Assembly: GCA_009363875.1 (NCBI GenBank)
Contig: CM018682.1
Location: 55,946,031 to 56,010,030, forward strand
Direction: 5' to 3'
Source: Mikania micrantha
Taxonomy: Eukaryota > Streptophyta > Magnoliopsida > Asterales > Asteraceae
DNA: 64,000 nucleotides
Shown here: piece by piece, positions 22,209 to 33,020 of the stretch
Numbering within the stretch: position 1 is the stretch's first letter
How the letters are laid out: every line of letters begins with the position of its first letter
Notes under the pieces: model-generated
What the model was told of the DNA's origin: nothing
Databases searched by the model: none
What the model saw: the letters and a program-made list of their open reading frames with translations, nothing else
Translations under genes and position numbers: made by a program

Positions 22209-25130
22209 TTAGTTCAATTTGGGAACCCAAGCCTTTACAGTCTTGGGTTGACCCAAAGAGTCTCGGATCAAAACATCAATCCATTTACCATCTGAAACAG
22301 TCTTGTCTGAGGTGGGTGGAACTGAAGTCTCAGACTTGACCTTCCAGACTGCATTTTTACTGAAAGAATTTTTCAGATAAATGGATGATGATTTAACTTG
22401 ATTAACATTTACCATCTTGGGAACATTTAAGTTCACAAGTTTCCCTTTACCCTTATCCACAGGTTTAACTTTTGTGAATTGTTTGGGTTTTGTCTGATCT
22501 GACTTGGATTCAGATTTGACAGCTTTGATGAATATCTGATTTAATTTTCTGGGTGGTGCAATCTTTGGTCTAACCAAGTGTGGACAAAATCTGACTATGT
22601 GTCCAGGTGCACCACATTCAAAACAAACATTGTTACCCTTTTTATGAAAATGTTTTAACTCAGAGAAAGACTGTCTTTTTGGTTTGAAACCATCTGTTTG
22701 AGACTTGTTTTGATTGAAACCCAAACCCTTTCTCCCATTAGGAACAAGATTGTCAATCTTGTTTGACACACATGCCTCATTTTGTTTTGAAGCTTTAACA
22801 AAATTTAAAGCTTGATAAATCTTTGATGATGAGATTGGGTCACCTTTCATAACTACAGATGACTGATTCTGAACAACTGGACAATCTGATGAATTATCAG
22901 ATTCATCCTCAGAATCTGAGACCCAATCTTCAACAAGTCCATCCACCAAAGATTCCTCTGACAAGGAGGAACCCTCATCAGTAATCATCCCTATTGAATC
23001 AATCACTAATGGAGTTTTAATTTGAAAATCTTTAACATCTTTGTCATCAGGTGAATTGACAAAGCTGTTCAAGATTGGTGGAGGACAATGTTGATAGCTA
23101 ACTTTTCCCTTATCCTTATGATCAGCACCTTTGCTGATCATGTGCTCAATGATATAAGATGCACTCTCATAGCTCTTGAGCTTTTTTCCTAAAGTCTCAT
23201 AATCACACTCAACTATAGCTAACTTCTTTATCTCATTGATGGTATTGAGATAAGAAGTTATAGCATCTTGCTTGTTAAGAACAGCAATCTTAGCCTCATG
23301 AAGTTGTCTGTTTAAAAGGTCAATTTTAGCTTGAAAATCTTATTCATTAGATTTTAAAACTTTGTTTGCTTCAATACGCTGGTTGAGATCGCTGATCAAA
23401 GCAGCATTGTGATTTTGATAAGAAAGGACCTTGTTGTTAAGGTCAACACAATTAAAACAACTAGAACAAGAAGATGAACACTCATTAGATACCTGATCAG
23501 ATTGTGAAGTTGCAGCAGGAGTAGCAGATGAGTTTACCATCAAAGCAAACTGAGTAGGAGATTCTTCAAAATCAGCATCAGAATCTGCTAGAGTGTCTGA
23601 GTCTGATAAGCTTTCTGACTCTGAACCTGATGTCTCTTCTCCACTGATCTTTGCTTCTCCTGAGGTAGTATCTTCATGTTGATCATCCAACTTCTTGATC
23701 TCAGCAACCCATGCTTTATCCTGTTCGTTTTGATCATGATTAAATCTGAAGTCCCAGTTTTCACCTTCATCTTGTTGAACCATCAATGCTTTGCCTGAGT
23801 TAGATGAACCAGCTTGAACAGGGGAATCAATAGGAACAAGCCTTCTTTCTGGATTTGAAGAAGATGACTTTTGATGATGACAAGGATTTTTATTTCCTGC
23901 TTTCTTTGGCTGTTTACACTGTCTAGCAAAGTGACCTTTCTCCCCACAATTGTAACAAGTGACAGAGGCCATCTCAAAACCAAACTTAGATTCCTTGTTC
24001 AAGTTGATATCTTTACCAGTCCTTTTGACAAACTCCTTAGCTCTCCTTACAACACTTGCCAAAGCCCACATGATGTCAATCCTTTCCATGTCATCTGGAT
24101 CTATCTGAGAATAGTCGTCATTTGTCAGATAAGGATTGCCTATCTGTCCTGCTAACAGTCCATCATAAGAACTAACCAAAGTAGATAAAAGACCCATATG
24201 TTCTTTAGCAATCTCTACAGTAACTTTATCAAAATTTTCAGTCTTCAGACTTGTAACGGGTTGATGATGTTCGTTTTGTGAGCTGGATGAGGAGGATGAC
24301 TGACTAAAATGAATCTGAGCAGAAGATGGAGTTTCAGTAGTCTGAGAAAGGAAAGCATTCTTCAATGGATCATGAGAAGATGCTTTCTCAACTGTAGGAG
24401 TAGAGTAATAAAGTGATGGATCTTGGACTTGAGCAACTCTCTTTGCTTTCCACTTGTTCTCTATTTCTTGCTCCTTCAACTTCTGAATGAAATCATTGAT
24501 GTCCATATGTGCCATCATCTCATTCTGTTTAAGAACCATCAAAAATGATTCCCACTTTGGAGGTAGAGCATCTGCTAAACAATGAATTTTCTCCTGAGTA
24601 GTAGTCTTGACTTCATGATTGAACAACTCACTCAAAAGATGATATAATCTGGCAATCAACTCATCCAAAGATTCATTTCCAACATACATAAAACTGTTAA
24701 ACTCCTTTCTCAAAGCCTTTGACTTGATGTTCTTCAAAGCATCATTGCCTTCATACCGTTGCTGCAAAGCATCCCACAAATACTTAGAAGAAGTAAACTG
24801 TCTGAACTGATGGAAGATGTCAGTAGCAATGGATTGAGATAGAATAGCATAAGCTTTCTTCTCATAATCATATAACTTCCTCTGTGGCTCACTCATCCGT
24901 GTGACTAGCATAGGAGTTCCATCTTCATTCAGAGGCCTCAGATAACCTCCTTCAATCATCATCCATAAATTAGTATCCACTCCATTGATGTGAATCTCAA
25001 ATATGTACTTCCAATGAGGATAATCATCTAAGGACAGCAACTTGGGAGCTTTGTTGGAATTTCCCGTCTCAGTCAACAGTAAAGTCTGAATGCGATGACT
25101 CTGATTAGCCATTAATGCTAAATCCTCCAT
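22209..25130 (-). pseudogene. Copia A Gag with two widely spaced zinc knuckles
   Basis: The ATG at 25130 starts MEDLALMANQSHR, followed by a UBN2/copia-Gag domain (YPHWKYIFEIHI, LWDALQQRYEGND, ALPPKWESFLM; ~residues 30-230). Then come a Ser/Gln-rich stretch, zinc knuckle CYNCGEKGHFARQC (~389), an acidic stretch and a coiled-coil-like segment. Premature TAA at 23340-23342 falls in that segment; the same frame continues to a second knuckle CFECGAPGHIVRFC (~834) and ends WVPKLN at TAA 22209-22211. Protease lies downstream in a different frame. The zinc-knuckle duplication is also seen as separate domains, not a tandem copy. Confidence 0.88.
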
Positions 25131-25700
25131 TTAATCAGGAACAACAAGATTCAACACTTAGAAAAATTTGAAGACTGATGGCCGAATGAAGCAGATTGGG
25201 GCGAATGTCGGGGCCCGAATGAACAGATTATGGCAATTGAGGATCTGAGTATGACTATAAGGGCGAAAGAACCTATTCGGCGAATGAAGGGTCGAATGAA
25301 GCTATTCGCCGAATGGGAGTTGAGTATGAAGCTATTCGCCGAATGTGGGTTGAGTATGAGGCTATTCGGCGAATGACACTGGCGAATGATGCTATTCGGC
25401 GAATGAGACTTATTCGGCCAAACTTATTCGGCCGCCATTCTCGTTCGGCCGATCTAGGGTTTTAGCAACTAAAATCGCAATAACTTTCGATTTAGACCAG
25501 ATCTAAGTACCAAATTTTGTACAGAACATCATGATATGATTATTAACAAATTGGGATTGAATTTTGGACAAAAACACCACAAAAATCCACGGATTTGGAA
25601 TATAACAGTAACTTTTTGGGCAAGGCAATCAGGGTTTTGTGGGTTTCAAAAATACAGACTGAGATCTGATGATTTTGAGTGGAAATCAAGCAGAATCAAG
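25131..25700 (-). repeat. Copia A leader with CGAATG motif cluster
   Basis: The untranslated leader between PBS and gag. Bases ~25180-25450 hold a dense cluster of gcgaatg, attcggc and related copies (ctattcgccgaatg several times). The rest is AT-rich with no gene seen. Confidence 0.85.
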
Positions 25701-25719
25701 AGCCAAAGCTCTGATACCA
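25701..25719 (-). promoter_or_regulatory. Copia A primer-binding site
   Basis: The minus strand reads TGGTATCAGAGCTTTGGCT, three bases after the LTR end CTACA, complementary to initiator tRNA-Met. Confidence 0.92.
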
Positions 25720-25722
25720 CTT

Positions 25723-26826
25723 TGTAGGACCTCGATGGAGCTCGGAAACAACCCGGTTCCAAGGGAAATCTGCTTGACAGCCTCTGGAATAGTGCGGAAT
25801 CCTATTCCAGGGTTTTCCAATCGAAATCAACAGCAACCGTGGTGAATCGAGTGAGAAGAATCAACGTTCGAGTGAGAATCGATCACCACGGGTTGAGAAT
25901 CGAAGTTGGACCAGAAGAATCGCTCAAAACTTCAAGGGTTTGAAACTGGAGTGCACTGGGAAGAATGAGGACTCGGAAAAGTTAGGTTTGAAATGATTTG
26001 AAGTAGTATATATAGACTGTAGTCATTCTGGCGAATGAGTGGCCGAAGCAGCTCATTCGGCGAATGACTATGTCGAATGGACAAGTCAGTCGAATGAGTC
26101 ATTCGGCGAATGGCTCATTCGCTGAATATAGTCATTCTCTATTCTCATTCGGCGAATGACTTCATTCGTTAGAGTCATTCGCCCGAATGAGTAATACTCA
26201 TACTCAAATATTAATTAACCAATTCAAACAATCATATAATCAATATTAAACATTAAGAACAATATACAAAGACAACTTCCATTAATATAACTTTAGTCTT
26301 TTCATGATGATTAATACAAACTTGAACTAGGGACATTAAGTGCATCAACACGTTAAACTTACAGTTATGTTTGTGTGAATCGTCACCCACGCAAACACAC
26401 TGTCAGTTCGTTATTCAGAAACGACACTGCAATTATGTCATTAATTGTATTTTCCTCACTAACGGACTCAACTAAACATCCGTTTTCACATTGTTTTCGT
26501 ACTGATTTGTAGGCCATCTGATTCCCATCATCTATGGATATCAGATCGCTACCGACTTGTTCTTGTTATTTACTTGAACACTGTTGTCATTCTTACTTCG
26601 TTGTATTAACTGTACTTAGGTTTTTACCTAAATACAAACAACTATTGTTTATCGTAATCGTTGTACTTACAGTATCTAAGGTTACACATAAATAAGTGCA
26701 ACTGTTTCTTGTATTTTGAATTCTGTTCATACAAGCACTGTTCATATACATGTATTTACACATAGTAAATAGTGAGAGTACACATACCGTACGGACTTGC
26801 CGGACGATCTGGTACTGGATGTCACA
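25723..26826 (-). repeat. Copia A 5' LTR (1104 bp)
   Basis: In element orientation it runs from TGTGACATCC (26826) to GGTCCTACA (25723). It contains a CATTCG/CGAATG cluster (26030-26190), then TATATATA (26007-26014) and a likely transcript start below that. The right edge abuts gypsy RT at accgc (26827-26831), the expected site of the target duplication. No partner LTR is present in the window. Confidence 0.88.
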
Positions 26827-27930
26827 ACCGCAAATCGATCTTCGAAAAGTATTGAGCTCCTTGCAATTGATCAAACAAATCATCAATCCTCGGTAATGGA
26901 TACCGATTCTTGATGGTTAGTTTGTTTAGCTCCCTGTAGTCTATGCACATACGAAAGGATCCATCCTTCTTCTTTACGAACAAAACCGGAGCTCCCCAAG
27001 GTGAGTAGCTCGGTCGGGTGAAACCTTTGTCGAGTAACTCCTGTAGTTGATTCGACAATTCCTGCATCTCCGAAGGTGCTAACCTGTAAGGAGATTTGGC
27101 AACAAGTGTTGCTCTAGGAATCAAATCAATGCGAAACTCTATCGGTCGCACAGGCGGCAAACCGGTTAGATCTTAAGGAAATACTTTAGCGTATTCCTTT
27201 ACTATCGGCACATCTTGTATCGTTTTTTGTGTTTTTCCTTCTCCACCACGTGGCCAAGAAAGCTATACATTTCTTCTGCAGACACTTACGTGCTTTTATG
27301 CAGGATATGATTTTGACACTACGCTTTGCTTGATCCCCACGAACTTCAAATACACGATCAGTCGCCACTGGAATCCGAAGTAGCTTTTCGGAACAGATGA
27401 CTTCCACTCTATTGAAAGATAGCCAATCCATCCCAACGATGATGTCGAAACTTCACAACTCCATCGGTAGCAGGTCGATGGTAAATGTGTGATTAGTGAG
27501 TGTAAGTGGGCAGTTTCTAATTATAGTGCTAACTGTGATTTGTTTCCCGTTTGCTACTTCGATAATGTAAGGGGAGTTTAAAGTTTCCTCAGTAAGATTA
27601 AGTTGACGTGCAAAATCAGATGAAATAAAACTCTGGTCTGCGCCAGTGTCAAACAGAATAAATGCATAAGAGTCATGTAAAAGAAATGTACCAGTGACCA
27701 CATTAGGGGTCTTGGTGTGCTGCATTGGCTCTGATATCAAAAGCCCTTCCACGAGGTGCTTGGGCTCCTTGTTGCACTCTCTTCGGGCTGTCTCGGGAGA
27801 AATGACCCATTTCTCCACAGTTATAGCATCCCCTGTTTTTGTTGTTGTTTCCTGGGTTTGGTGGTGGAGGTAATGCTCTAGCAGCATTGTTGGTAGCTTC
27901 TGTGGCAGGAGTGCGACACTGCGTAACCCA
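26827..27930 (-). pseudogene. Gypsy D fragment: Gag zinc knuckle, protease, start of RT
   Basis: Minus-strand remnants in chromovirus order: zinc knuckle remains, protease (FDTGADQSFISSDF), MDWLSFNRVEVICSEKLL, and RT from PVRPIEFRIDLI to SKIDLR, where the copia A LTR interrupts it. Frames are broken: there is an extra G near 27707 relative to the copy at 1-480, and a shift and stop in the protease-RT linker (27186-27240). The region upstream of the zinc knuckle is replaced at ~27930 by minisatellite DNA, exactly as at 480. Confidence 0.88.
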
Positions 27931-27934
27931 GTGG

Positions 27935-28440
27935 CTAATTCTACAAGCTACGTGCTAAACTATATGCTAATTCTAATGCTAACGCTACAAGCTATATGCT
28001 AAACTATATGCTGATGCGAAGACTATGAACTATATGCTCAAACTATATGCTAAATGCTACAAGCTATGATTACATGATAAACGCAAAGCTTGTATCTATG
28101 CATGAGATACATGAATGCCAAGCTATGCTAATGCAAGCTGGTATCTATGCATGAGATACGTGAATGCTAAACTATGTCAATGCAAAGCTTGTATCTATAT
28201 ATGAGATACGTAAATGCTAAACTATGCTAAAACAAAGCTTGTATCTACATATATGAGATACGTGAATGCTAAACTATGCTAATGCTAAGCTAGAATCAAA
28301 TCATGAGATACGTAATGGCTAAACTATGCTAGAGCAAAGCTTGTATCTAATCATGGGCTACGTGAATGCTAAACTATGCTAGAGCAAATCTTGTACCATG
28401 CATGAGATTCGTGAATGCTAAACTACGATTCTGTGACGCT
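27935..28440. repeat. ~50-bp minisatellite (copy 2)
   Basis: The same degenerate units as 481-845, with about eight repeats of gagatacgtgaatgctaaac type. Here the array runs into an LTR 3' end, whereas copy 1 is interrupted by gypsy A. Confidence 0.8.
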
Positions 28441-29145
28441 ATTATCCGCGTACAGTATACTTAAAGGCCGAGCTATGTGAATACTATAAACTTGTAAACT
28501 TGTAAACAATACGCTAAAGCTATGATAAATACATGATTAGGGGGTAGGTAAAAAGCTTAATTATCATTAACTACAATGTCATATGTGATTTAGTATTTGA
28601 TGGGACGGTGGCTGGGCGGGCGGTAAGTTCGACCCTACATATGCCCTATATATTGGCATACCGAATTGGATATTACAGGTGATGTTAATGAGGTTAAGGT
28701 TGTTACCGAAAGAGGTTTGCTAAAAAGCTATTTTTCAACTAAAACCATTGTGTTGACTTTGTTTTCTTACATGCTTTCTCAGGTGATGTGCAGGACTAAG
28801 CTAAGGCTCAGGAATGCATATTAGGATGCCCAGTTAGAGGAACTAGTATATTTTTGGAAAGCACATATTTTGTTTAATGATGCGAGTCACTTTTGATATC
28901 TTGTAACGTTACAAGATAGTAAACATTTGATTCTTTTGATAGGTTTACTTAGTTAAATAATCAAACAATAATAGTTGTAATTTAACTTTGTAATCCTAGT
29001 TAATGTTATATTGTGCTTTAGTTATTCTCAATGTTGATGCTATGTAAACAATCTGATAATCACGATTATCACTCACGATATCGCGCCCCGAGAACCTTCC
29101 GCCCGACGGGAAAGTCGATCCGTCCCGTCGGCTCGGGGTGTGACA
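28441..29145 (+). repeat. 3' part of a gypsy LTR
   Basis: Similar to the 3' part of the gypsy B LTR: taattatcattaa, a GGTGG..GGGCGGG stretch, a TATGCCCTATATAT hairpin (28640-28660), gatgttaatgaggtt and the GC-rich end terminating TGTGACA at 29145. No PBS follows, so this is a 3' or solo LTR remnant, opposite in orientation to gypsy D. It probably includes the minisatellite to its left. Confidence 0.75.
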
Positions 29146-29198
29146 CTCTCAAACCCTCTTAGAACTATCCTCACAAACATCCCTTCCTACTACTCTCA

Positions 29199-30546
29199 AT
29201 GCCTCCAAAATTGGCCAAAAAAAACCAGGACCAATAATTACTCAGTCTTTCTCAAGAAGGCAAAAGAGTGTGGTCAGAAAAACCAAAACACACAATAACA
29301 TATCTCAAACACTTCCAACCCCTGCTCAAAAGCCTAGCTTAGACTTAAATGATGATCAGCCCATTGCCTCTCTTATTTCAAGAAAGAGAAGGCTCATATT
29401 GGTTGATGATGATGAGTATGACCTTCCCAAAACCACAACTGCTCCCTCACCAATAAGGTCAGCAGATGTTGTGAAACCACAAACTTCTCCAATAAAGGAA
29501 TCCTATTCACCTGTTAGGACATTCCCTTCCGATGAAGACCTTCGGAAGATAAGAATAAAGAAACGGAGAAAGAAAATATGATACTAGCTGGTCTAGAAGC
29601 CACTGGTCTCTCAGGAGATGAACTGGTAAAGACCTATCAGAAGAAATTGCCCGGTTGGATCAGCAGCAAGATAAAGCCTATCAGGCTAAGAGGGAGCAGC
29701 TGATTAAGTTTTTGCTAGATGAAGAGAAGTACAAAGTTGAAAACTTCAACAACTGGGATATTACTAGTCTCAGAAATGAAGCTGAAGTTTATCCAAAAGA
29801 ATAAATGCATAAGTCAAGAAGAAAAAGACTATTAAGAAGAGGAAAAGAATAAAACACATCCTCATCCAAAATCAATAGGGACCAAAGTATACAATAACAA
29901 GATGGAGAGATGATGTTCTGTTTGGTGAATGGTCAAAGTTCAAAAGAGAGAACAATGATCATCCTGAGCTTTGGAAGAAATAACTTCCCCTTCTCCCTCT
30001 ATAGTGACTCAGTTCAAGGATGCCAACCCAAGCACAATGCTTGATCATTTGTTAAATGCAACTATTGGATGCCTAGGTGTTGGGTCTGCAGAATCTCCAT
30101 CTGCTGTCAAATTCAGACCCTGGGTTGATGTTAATAAGGAAATCCTTCCTGATAATCTGATAAACTATGAGCCTCATCAGCATGCTGTAGTAAAGAAGGT
30201 ACTTGATTCAAATGATCAAGTGATAAGAAGAGAAATAATACATTGGTTGGCTGGAGCTCCTCTTCCTTTGGGTCTACCTTCTAAATCCCAGCATCCTCAG
30301 ATCAAAATCTCCAGAACCAGAATAAAAAGATGTTTCTACGACTCTGTCTCCAAGAGCATGGCCATTGAATGATATAATGTTTCAAGAACTTTCTTCTCAA
30401 ATTCGGAAGAGATTCTCACCCTACCAATTGATGATCTGAGGGAACTGCAGCACAAGACTCTGGATAATGCTGATACAGAGTATGAAGTTCTGAACTATGT
30501 TGGAAGTCTAAGAAATAAAATTGGTCTGGCTTTAAAACAAAAATAA
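29199..30546 (+). pseudogene. Degenerate ORF of unknown family (probable copia C 3' ORF)
   Basis: ATG at 29199 (MPPKLAKK). A frameshift in the A-run near 29220 leads into a basic region (SFSRRQKSVVRKTK), then SLDLNDDQPIASLISRKRRLILVDDDEYDLP. Other frames or stops break it near 29581 and 29982. It resumes with DVLFGEWSKFKRENNDHPELWKK, VTQFKDANPSTMLDHLLNAT and RPWVDVNKEILPDNLINYEPHQH, and ends LRNKIGLALKQK at TAA 30544-30546. I do not recognise the family. A polypurine-like tract and an LTR-like start (TGTTGG) follow within 35 bp, so it most likely was the last ORF of a copia element. Confidence 0.55.
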
Positions 30547-30578
30547 ATGGTTTTTGCTTCATCAGCCCAGAGGGATAT

Positions 30579-31175
30579 TGTTGGAAAAATAAGAAATGAT
30601 GAGCAAAACCACTAAAGCCAGGCAAATGAATAAACCTCGGATTGACCAGCCGTGGATGCTTCTCTTCGAATTAAAGAACCGCTTCAGCATCAGAAGACCA
30701 ACAGCGGAAGATTCGCCAAAAAGAACTACAGCTGAACTTATTCACCTCAGAAGACACTAGGTGACTATGACACCTTCGGAAGACAACCATTGCATTAGAA
30801 GACATCAAATGACTCAGAACACAATCTCCTATTCTGAAATAACTGATTGTTTAATCAGCTTCTGATGATCTTCTTCCGAAAGAATAACCACTGAACATCA
30901 GTAAAACTACTTCAACCTTGGAAGACATGAAGACTCCTAAAGAATCTTGTTTCCGTTGTTTTTGAGTTTTTATTTCTATTAGTGTGTTGATTCAGTGTCT
31001 GTAACAGTGTAAGCTATTTGTCTTATTATTTCTTGTCTTGTATCTCAGAATGTTGGGTATTTAAGTCCCAACTTTCTCTGATTAAATTGAATTACTTCCC
31101 CCAAAATTCCTTGTGCTTTCTATCTGTTCTTTTCTCTTTTTCTAAGCAAGAAACGAAACAATGAAAATAACCTTG
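30579..31175 (+). repeat. Probable copia C LTR
   Basis: Starts TGTTGGAAAAATAAG right after cagcccagagggatat, a polypurine-like tract. It contains GAAGAC and CTTCGGAAG motifs, a TATTTAAG box inside gttgggtatttaagtcccaac (~31053-31073) and T-rich U5-like sequence. The right boundary is uncertain and no PBS is seen, so it is probably a 3' LTR or is truncated. Confidence 0.5.
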
Positions 31176-31216
31176 TGCAAAAATTTAGAGGGAGCTAATA
31201 CCAAAGCTTTGACTAA

Positions 31217-31542
31217 GTGTTTAAAGCCTTTGTTCATGGTGAAACAGCTTCTCCTCGAGGTTTCTGTTACTCAACAGTACCTCAGAATCTTCCCACTGCC
31301 AATAAGGCCGAACCAGTAAAACAAAATCAGTCTGGTTTTCCTAAACAAAAATCAAAGGTTTCTAAAACTAAAAGCAAACCACAGTGGAAGAATAAACCAC
31401 CCGTGAAGCCACCTTTAAAACCAATTGATCATGGCAGTGGTGCAAGGCCCAAAATTATCAGGGCTAAATCAGTCAAGCCCAAAGGGGTTATCAAGAAAGG
31501 ACCCATTGTTCCACCTGTACCTAAATTTGTTATGGTTTGGGT
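31217..31542 (+). pseudogene. Copia B Gag C-terminal fragment
   Basis: Reads GETASPRGFCYSTVPQNLP, a Lys/Pro-rich stretch (KSKPQWKNKPPVKPPLKP), then PKFVMVW, where the gypsy B array interrupts it. The same W codon is repeated at 53714 through the target duplication and continues V-P before a stop. Copia A Gag ends in the same way (KAWVPKLN). The N-terminal Gag and this element's own 5' LTR are not seen. The Lys/Pro-rich end suggests nucleic-acid binding. Confidence 0.65.
31538..31542. repeat. Target site duplication of gypsy B array, left
   Basis: The five bases tgggt precede TGTAACATC and are repeated at 53714-53718 right after the last LTR. No such duplication separates the two internal copies. 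Confidence 0.92.
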
Positions 31543-32618
31543 TGTAACATCAGTGCCGGAACCGTCACCGGAACAGTGATCGTAACAGTGCGTGAACAGT
31601 AATCAGGTACAATTTTCATGTAATTCAGTGTATTTCATGTTCATATCAAACCTCAGTATCATTTCATGCTAACAAAACAGTGAATTCACAGACATTTCAG
31701 AGAAATCAATTCAGAACAATGATTCTTGAGTCAGATAATTATCTGGCAACACAGAATCATCATGTGATTTATTTGTTAGGATTTTATTATGTATAAACGT
31801 ATGTGAGGCCTTACAGGACAAAACAACACGAATATCGTTAAGTGAATGCTAAACCGACAGATTTTTCGTATAGGTGACGATCTGTACGAATAAATCTAAA
31901 ATTTTAACGTTCTGAATGATATTCGATAATTAGAAAACAATATTGAAAAGTGTAGTTATCGTCGTATTTGATTCGAACAAATACGCGCGATGACCGCGCG
32001 ATTCGATTTAAACGCTAAATAAATATTTTGTAATTAAATAATTAAAACATATTTAGTTAATTTATTAGGAATCACAACCTAAAATAAATTTTATGATTCT
32101 ATTTTAAAACCGAGTCGTCTCGTTACGAAAATGACGCGAAGACGACGTTTCTACGCGAAACCGCGCGAAACCGAACGAACCCGAACGAACCCGGTAAATT
32201 TGAAAGCATTTATTATGGCATTCAATGCCATAATCCACTCCAACTACCATCTTTCATCACCATTACCGTTCTCTCTCTCTCTCTAACTTTCTCTCACTAG
32301 AAGTTCAACATCTCTCTAAGATTTCATCACCATTTCTTCACGAAATCTTGCATACTTGGTGTCTAAACGATCATCATCACTTGTAGATCAAGGAAGTACA
32401 ACAGATCGGGACCGGAATCCATCAGAATCGTGGTAAAAATTCATTTCTTATTCGGTTTTGAGGGTTGAAAACCCTAGAATCGAACCCCTCTTTTTGGTCG
32501 GTTAAACAGCCACAAAACCTTAGGGAACACTACCCACAACACCACGAATGAAGTAGGAACAAGCTCTAGTTCGATCGGTAGTTGATTTATTTTGAAAAAC
32601 CCTAACTGCCACTAGTGC

Positions 32619-33020
32619 TTCGAACGGCCGAATGTCTCCTCTCAGACCGCCGAATGACACTATCAGGTTCTCGAATGAAGCTCTATTCGCCGAATGTCTT
32701 CAGCCCTACCTACCCTCATTCGGCGAATGGCCAACACCCTTCGGCCAATGCTCATTCGCCTATCTTCATTCGACAACCTTCAGTCGTGATGACTCATTCG
32801 ACCATACATATGCGCAGAATAGCCCTAATGGAGTATGAAGCCTCTTTCGCCCAAGCTCATTCGGCCTAGTTTCATTCGACCACCACCTTTATTCGGGATC
32901 AAGACTTATTCGACCAAACATTCATTCGACACCATCATTCGATCGGCCATGCTATTCGACCCAACCCCATTCGCCTAAGCCCTATTCGGTTGGTCTAAAG
33001 TCTGTCGGTCGACTCACATT
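32619..33020 (+). repeat. CATTCG / CGAATG motif cluster, gypsy B LTR 1
   Basis: About thirty copies of attcg, cgaat or their fused palindromes (CATTCGGCGAATG) at irregular spacing, starting ~1.08 kb into the LTR. Identical in kind to the copia A clusters. Sister clusters are at 41630-42031 and 50643-51044. Confidence 0.9.

Larger units (their letters stand above)
14821..26826 (-). mobile_element. Copia A: SIRE/Maximus-like Ty1/copia element lacking its 3' LTR
   Basis: In minus orientation: 5' LTR 25723-26826, PBS 25701-25719, leader, gag, protease-integrase-RT-RNase H (the copia order), spacer, then ORF3. The 3' end of ORF3 and the 3' LTR are absent at the 14820 junction. The right LTR end abuts gypsy RT sequence, so the element inserted into gypsy D. 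Extra 3' ORF, large size and 1.1-kb LTR fit SIRE/Maximus. Pol carries at least five nonsense or frameshift lesions, so it is an old, inactive copy. Confidence 0.9.

Noticed and set aside
29146..31175. A host gene between transposons
   Set aside because: Broken frames, a following polypurine-like tract and an LTR-like start make a transposon 3' ORF more likely; kept only as an unknown remnant.
32465..32500. Telomere-like ccctaa strings in gypsy LTRs
   Set aside because: Isolated aaccctag copies in the leader-like part of LTRs are common in plant 5' regions and do not form a tandem telomeric array.
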